A DNA stretch of 64,000 nt from JACCVL01 sp963695375 (GTDB lineage Bacteria > Actinomycetota > Actinomycetes > Propionibacteriales > Nocardioidaceae), in the NCBI GenBank assembly GCA_963695375.1, contig OY968767.1:1674001-1738000 (forward strand), written 5' to 3'. The notes beneath the pieces were generated by a model. The model was not told the origin of the DNA, did not search any database, and saw only the letters and a list, made by a program, of their open reading frames with translations. Shown piece by piece: positions 61,243 to 64,000 of this stretch. The first letter of the stretch is position 1; the number at the start of each line of letters is the position of its first letter. The position numbers were made by a program, and so were the translations under genes.

Positions 61243-62508
61243 GCGGTCGCTCGCTGGCCGGCTCGCCCCGGCCAGCTCGTCCTCGAGCACGCCGGCGCGG
61301 GCGATCCACAGGCCGGTGACCAGCATCGGCGCGGTCAGGGCGAGCAGCACCAGCAACGGCAGCGTCCAGCTGCCGGTGGCGTCGTGCAGCAGCCCGGTGC
61401 CGAGCGGCCCGATCGCCGACAGCAGGTAGCCGACGCTCTGCACGAACCCCGACAGCGCCGCGGTGCCCTCGGGGGTGCGGGTCCGCAGTCCGAGCATCGC
61501 CAGCGCCCACGGGAACGCCGCGCCGCCGAGCCCCATGCAGGCGGCCCACAACCACGGCAGGGTCGCCGGGGCCAGCATCAGCCCGCCGAGCCCGACGACC
61601 GTGAACCCGGCGAAGCCGAGGACCAGGCCGCGGTGGTCGCTGGTCCGGCGGGTGTAGGCGGGCAGGATCAGCGGGGCGGGCACGCCGACCGCAGTGGTGA
61701 CCGTCAGCATCAGCGCCGCGGCCGTGGGTGTCAGCCCGGCGTCCTCGTAGATGGTCGGCAGCCAGCCGAACTGTGCATACGCCTGCGCGGACTGCACCCC
61801 GAAGAACACCGCCATCGTCCAGGCCAGCGGTGATCGAAGCAGCCGCACCGGGGTCAGCACCACGCGCAGCGGGAAGTCCGCGTCGCGTTCCCGGACGTCG
61901 TGCCGGAGCAGTCCCAGCCACGGCACCGCGGCGACGGCCGCGGTGATCGCCCACAGTCCCAGCCCCCACCGCCAGGTGCCGGCGGCGTCGGCCACCGGCA
62001 CCGTGATCCCCGCCGGGATCGCCGCGCCGCTCAACAGCGCGCACGAGTACGCCGCGGTCACCGCCGGGATGTGGGCGGGGAAGTGCAGCTTGACCAGCGG
62101 CGGCAGGGACACGTTTCCGACCGCCATCCCGGCCAGCGCGACGGTGGATGCCAGCGTGAACACCGCGGCCGAGTCGGTCAGCGACCGTGCTGCAGTGCCG
62201 GCGACGATCGCCAGCAGCGACACCAGCGCCGTGCGGTGCAGGCCGAACCGGTGGGTCAGGGGATGGGTGACGGCCCCGACCGCGGCGAAGCACAGCACCG
62301 GCAGCGTGGTCAGCAGGCTGGCCAGCCAGCCGGCCATTCGCAGATCGGCCTGGACCTCTCCCAGCACCGAGCCCAGACTGGTCACCGCGGGTCGAAGGCT
62401 CACCGCGAGCAGCAGCATCCCGGCGAGCACCAGGACCTTCGCGCGCCGGGACTCGGGGACGCCGCCGGGCCCGGGCGCGGTCGGGGTCACCCGCCCATCG
62501 TCGCTCAT
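61240..62508 (-). CDS. MFS transporter, CynX/NimT-like
   Basis: 422 residues from the ATG at 62508, 8 nt after the aminotransferase stop, so the two form an operon. Twelve hydrophobic helices. Features VLVLAGMLLLAVSLRPAVTSLGSVLGEVQADL (helix 1 with the Arg-Pro), THPLTHRFGLHRTALV (motif A-like loop) and FFGVQSAQAYAQFGWLPTIYEDAGLTPTAAALML are those of the cyanate/2-nitroimidazole transporter group. The substrate is unknown; the adjacent class III aminotransferase suggests an amino compound. Confidence 0.9.
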   Translation of the reverse strand: MSDDGRVTPTAPGPGGVPESRRAKVLVLAGMLLLAVSLRPAVTSLGSVLGEVQADLRMAGWLASLLTTLPVLCFAAVGAVTHPLTHRFGLHRTALVSLLAIVAGTAARSLTDSAAVFTLASTVALAGMAVGNVSLPPLVKLHFPAHIPAVTAAYSCALLSGAAIPAGITVPVADAAGTWRWGLGLWAITAAVAAVPWLGLLRHDVRERDADFPLRVVLTPVRLLRSPLAWTMAVFFGVQSAQAYAQFGWLPTIYEDAGLTPTAAALMLTVTTAVGVPAPLILPAYTRRTSDHRGLVLGFAGFTVVGLGGLMLAPATLPWLWAACMGLGGAAFPWALAMLGLRTRTPEGTAALSGFVQSVGYLLSAIGPLGTGLLHDATGSWTLPLLVLLALTAPMLVTGLWIARAGVLEDELAGASRPASDR

Positions 62509-62516
62509 GACCCAGG

Positions 62517-63884
62517 TCAGCCGACGACCGCTGCCACCACCTCGGCGAAGGCGTCGGTGTGCCGGTCGACGTCGGCCGACGTCGTCACCGGACACATCAG
62601 CGCCATGTTGTGGAACGGGGTGAGCAGGATGCCGCGATTGAGCAGGGCCAGGTGCAGGTAGTCCTCGAGCTCGTCGTCCTGCGCGGCCGCCGACTGCGAC
62701 CCGGTGCGCGGGGCTGGGGAGCAGAAGCGGTACTCCGCCCGAGCGCCGAGCCGGACCACGGACCAGGCCAGCTCGTGCCGGTCGATGGTTGCCTGCACGC
62801 CGAGCGTGTACCGCTCGGCGAGCCGCGCCATCGCGGTGAACGCCTCGTCGGTGAGCACCTCGCCGAGGGTCGCCCGGGCGGCGGCCAGCGACAGCGCGTT
62901 GCCGGCCAGCGTGCCGCCGACGCCGCCGACGTCCACCAGGTCGACCTCGCGGCGCTCGGTCGCCGTCGCCAGCCGGTCGGCCAGCTCCGCGCTGACCCCG
63001 TACGCCCCGATCGGCACGCCGCCGGCGATCGCCTTGCCCACCACGACCAGGTCGGGTCGCAACCCTTCGGCGGCCGTCATCCCACCGGGACCGGCGCTCA
63101 GCGTGTGCGTCTCGTCGATCAACAGCAGCGCGCCGTACCGGTCGCACAGCTCGCGGAGGCCGGCGAGGAAGCCGGGCTCCGGAAGCACGATGCCGATGTT
63201 CGTGAGCGCGGGCTCCGTGATCACGCAGGCCACGTCGCCGTGCGCGAGGGCGGCCTCGACACTGGGCAGGTCGTTGAACTCGGCCACCCGGGTGGTGTCG
63301 CGGACGTCCACCGGCGGGCCGACGTTGCCCGGTCTGGCCAGCGTCTCGCCGTCGTCGCCACGGACGACGAAGGTCTCGTCGACGGTGCCGTGGTAGCAGT
63401 ACGCGAAGGCCACGACCTTCGACCGGCCGGTGAACAAGCGGGCCAGCCGCAGTGCCCAGCGGTTCGCGTCGGTCGCGGTCAGGGCGAACGACCACCGGGG
63501 CAGCCCGAACCGTCGGGCCAGCTCGGCACCGACCCAACCGGCGTCCTCGGTGGGCAGCATGGTGGTCAGCCCACCGCGGACCAGCGCCCGGTCCTCGACG
63601 GCCGCGACCGTCTCGGGGGGTGAGTGACCGGCCATCGCGCCGGTGTCACCCAACGCGAAGTCGACGTAGGTGTGGCCGTCGACGTCGGTGATCAGCGCGC
63701 CCGTGGCGGTGGCGTGCACCAGCGGGAACCCGCCCGCCCACTTGGCCATCCAGGTCATCGGCACCCCGGACAGCAGTGCGTCGGCCTGCTCCAGCACCTT
63801 GCGGGTCCGCGGATGCGCGTCGTGGTAGGTCCGCTGCTCGCGGGCCATCGCCTTCGTCAGCCGGCCCCGGTCGATCTGCGTCAT
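62517..63884 (-). CDS. Class III PLP-dependent aminotransferase (glutamate-1-semialdehyde aminomutase-like)
   Basis: 455 residues from the ATG at 63884 (MTQIDRGRLTKAMAREQ), with GAGGGAG upstream. PLP-binding residues are in LLLIDETHTLSAGPGG (Asp257) and Lys284 of VVVGKAIAGGVPIGAYG. In place of the usual SGTEA phosphate loop it has TATDANRWALRLAR, a variant seen in aminomutase-like transaminases not making tetrapyrrole. HemL itself is unlikely: no hem genes are near, and the N-terminal extension and long loop GDTGAMAGHSPPE differ. It shares an operon with the MFS transporter. Confidence 0.88.
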   Translation of the reverse strand: MTQIDRGRLTKAMAREQRTYHDAHPRTRKVLEQADALLSGVPMTWMAKWAGGFPLVHATATGALITDVDGHTYVDFALGDTGAMAGHSPPETVAAVEDRALVRGGLTTMLPTEDAGWVGAELARRFGLPRWSFALTATDANRWALRLARLFTGRSKVVAFAYCYHGTVDETFVVRGDDGETLARPGNVGPPVDVRDTTRVAEFNDLPSVEAALAHGDVACVITEPALTNIGIVLPEPGFLAGLRELCDRYGALLLIDETHTLSAGPGGMTAAEGLRPDLVVVGKAIAGGVPIGAYGVSAELADRLATATERREVDLVDVGGVGGTLAGNALSLAAARATLGEVLTDEAFTAMARLAERYTLGVQATIDRHELAWSVVRLGARAEYRFCSPAPRTGSQSAAAQDDELEDYLHLALLNRGILLTPFHNMALMCPVTTSADVDRHTDAFAEVVAAVVG

Positions 63885-63922
63885 CGTCTCCCTCTCGGTT
63901 GGGGCCACGATGCTGCATTGCC

Positions 63923-63971
63923 GTCGCCCGGGCGACCGGTATGCCTCATCACCACCGGTGGCACCGGTGCC
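63923..63971. promoter_or_regulatory. Cluster of palindromes upstream of the aminotransferase operon
   Basis: Three perfect palindromes lie in the 116 bases before the window edge: GTCGCCCGGGCGAC (63923-63936), CCACCGGTGG (63952-63961) and GGCACCGGTGCC (63960-63971). They fall 39-87 nt upstream of the ATG at 63884 and may be operator sites; the regulator would be outside the window. Confidence 0.35.
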
Positions 63972-64000
63972 AGGCGGGGTGCGGCGGGTGCGCGAGTAGG

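Noticed and set aside
62517..63884. hemL (true glutamate-1-semialdehyde 2,1-aminomutase)
   Set aside because: The phosphate-loop signature differs, there are no tetrapyrrole genes nearby, and it is in an operon with an MFS transporter.

Overview
The window is a very GC-rich, densely coded chromosomal segment from an actinobacterium. The evidence is the ClpP1/ClpP2 pair, a mycothiol-type DsbA-like nitroreductase, DUF5130, DUF4233, a SigG-type ECF factor, many GTG starts, and -10 boxes of the form TANNNT placed 6-8 nt before start codons (leaderless transcripts). The core order DUF5130 - pepN - Rv2466c-like - rpiB - nei ... tig - clpP1 - clpP2 - clpX - Rv2449c-like - valS - folC - DUF4233 - ndk resembles the Rv2468c-Rv2445c neighbourhood of Mycobacterium tuberculosis. 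The rod-shape cluster mreB-mreC-mreD-mrdA-rodA points to a lineage outside mycobacteria. Geodermatophilaceae or a related family is a guess only.

Layout. 1-8.7 kb: a partial NAD(P)-binding epimerase, an MscS channel, an amidase, a small membrane protein overlapping DUF5130, aminopeptidase N, the nitroreductase, rpiB and nei. 8.7-31 kb is accessory. It holds a SpoIIE-type phosphatase, a thiolase, an orphan AceE/transketolase-like enzyme, an RsbW-like ATPase fused to PAS, a SigG-like ECF factor, and a spermidine-synthase-like protein overlapping a DMSP-lyase-like cupin. These are followed by a frameshifted FAD oxidase divergent from a large LuxR-type ATPase regulator, and by a lower-GC methyltransferase/TetR pair next to tRNA-Gly. 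Then come an IclR/hydrolase/DUF6282 cluster, a BNR-repeat protein with a MoaD-like partner, and a secreted protein.

31-38.4 kb: tRNA-Pro, then proteostasis (tig, clpP1, clpP2, clpX) interleaved with a lipase-like hydrolase, a small hypothetical and an Rv2449c-like reductase. 38.4-47 kb: a secreted M4 metalloprotease with a C-terminal CUB domain, a quinone oxidoreductase, valS, and a two-gene unit resembling the TmsA/TmsB system for 10-methyl fatty acids. 47-56.5 kb: folC, DUF4233, ndk, an ATP-grasp protein, and the translationally coupled cell-shape operon. 56.3-64 kb: an APC permease overlapping the 3' end of rodA tail to tail, a TIGR03960-type radical SAM protein, glutathione-independent formaldehyde dehydrogenase, an MFS transporter and a class III aminotransferase.

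A family of long inverted repeats sharing one core occurs three times (29.9, 31.0 and 50.1 kb), each 3' of a gene. Convergent or consecutive genes are often separated by strong hairpins without U-tracts. No IS element, phage gene, CRISPR array or rRNA is visible, and no stretch longer than 300 bases lacks a gene.
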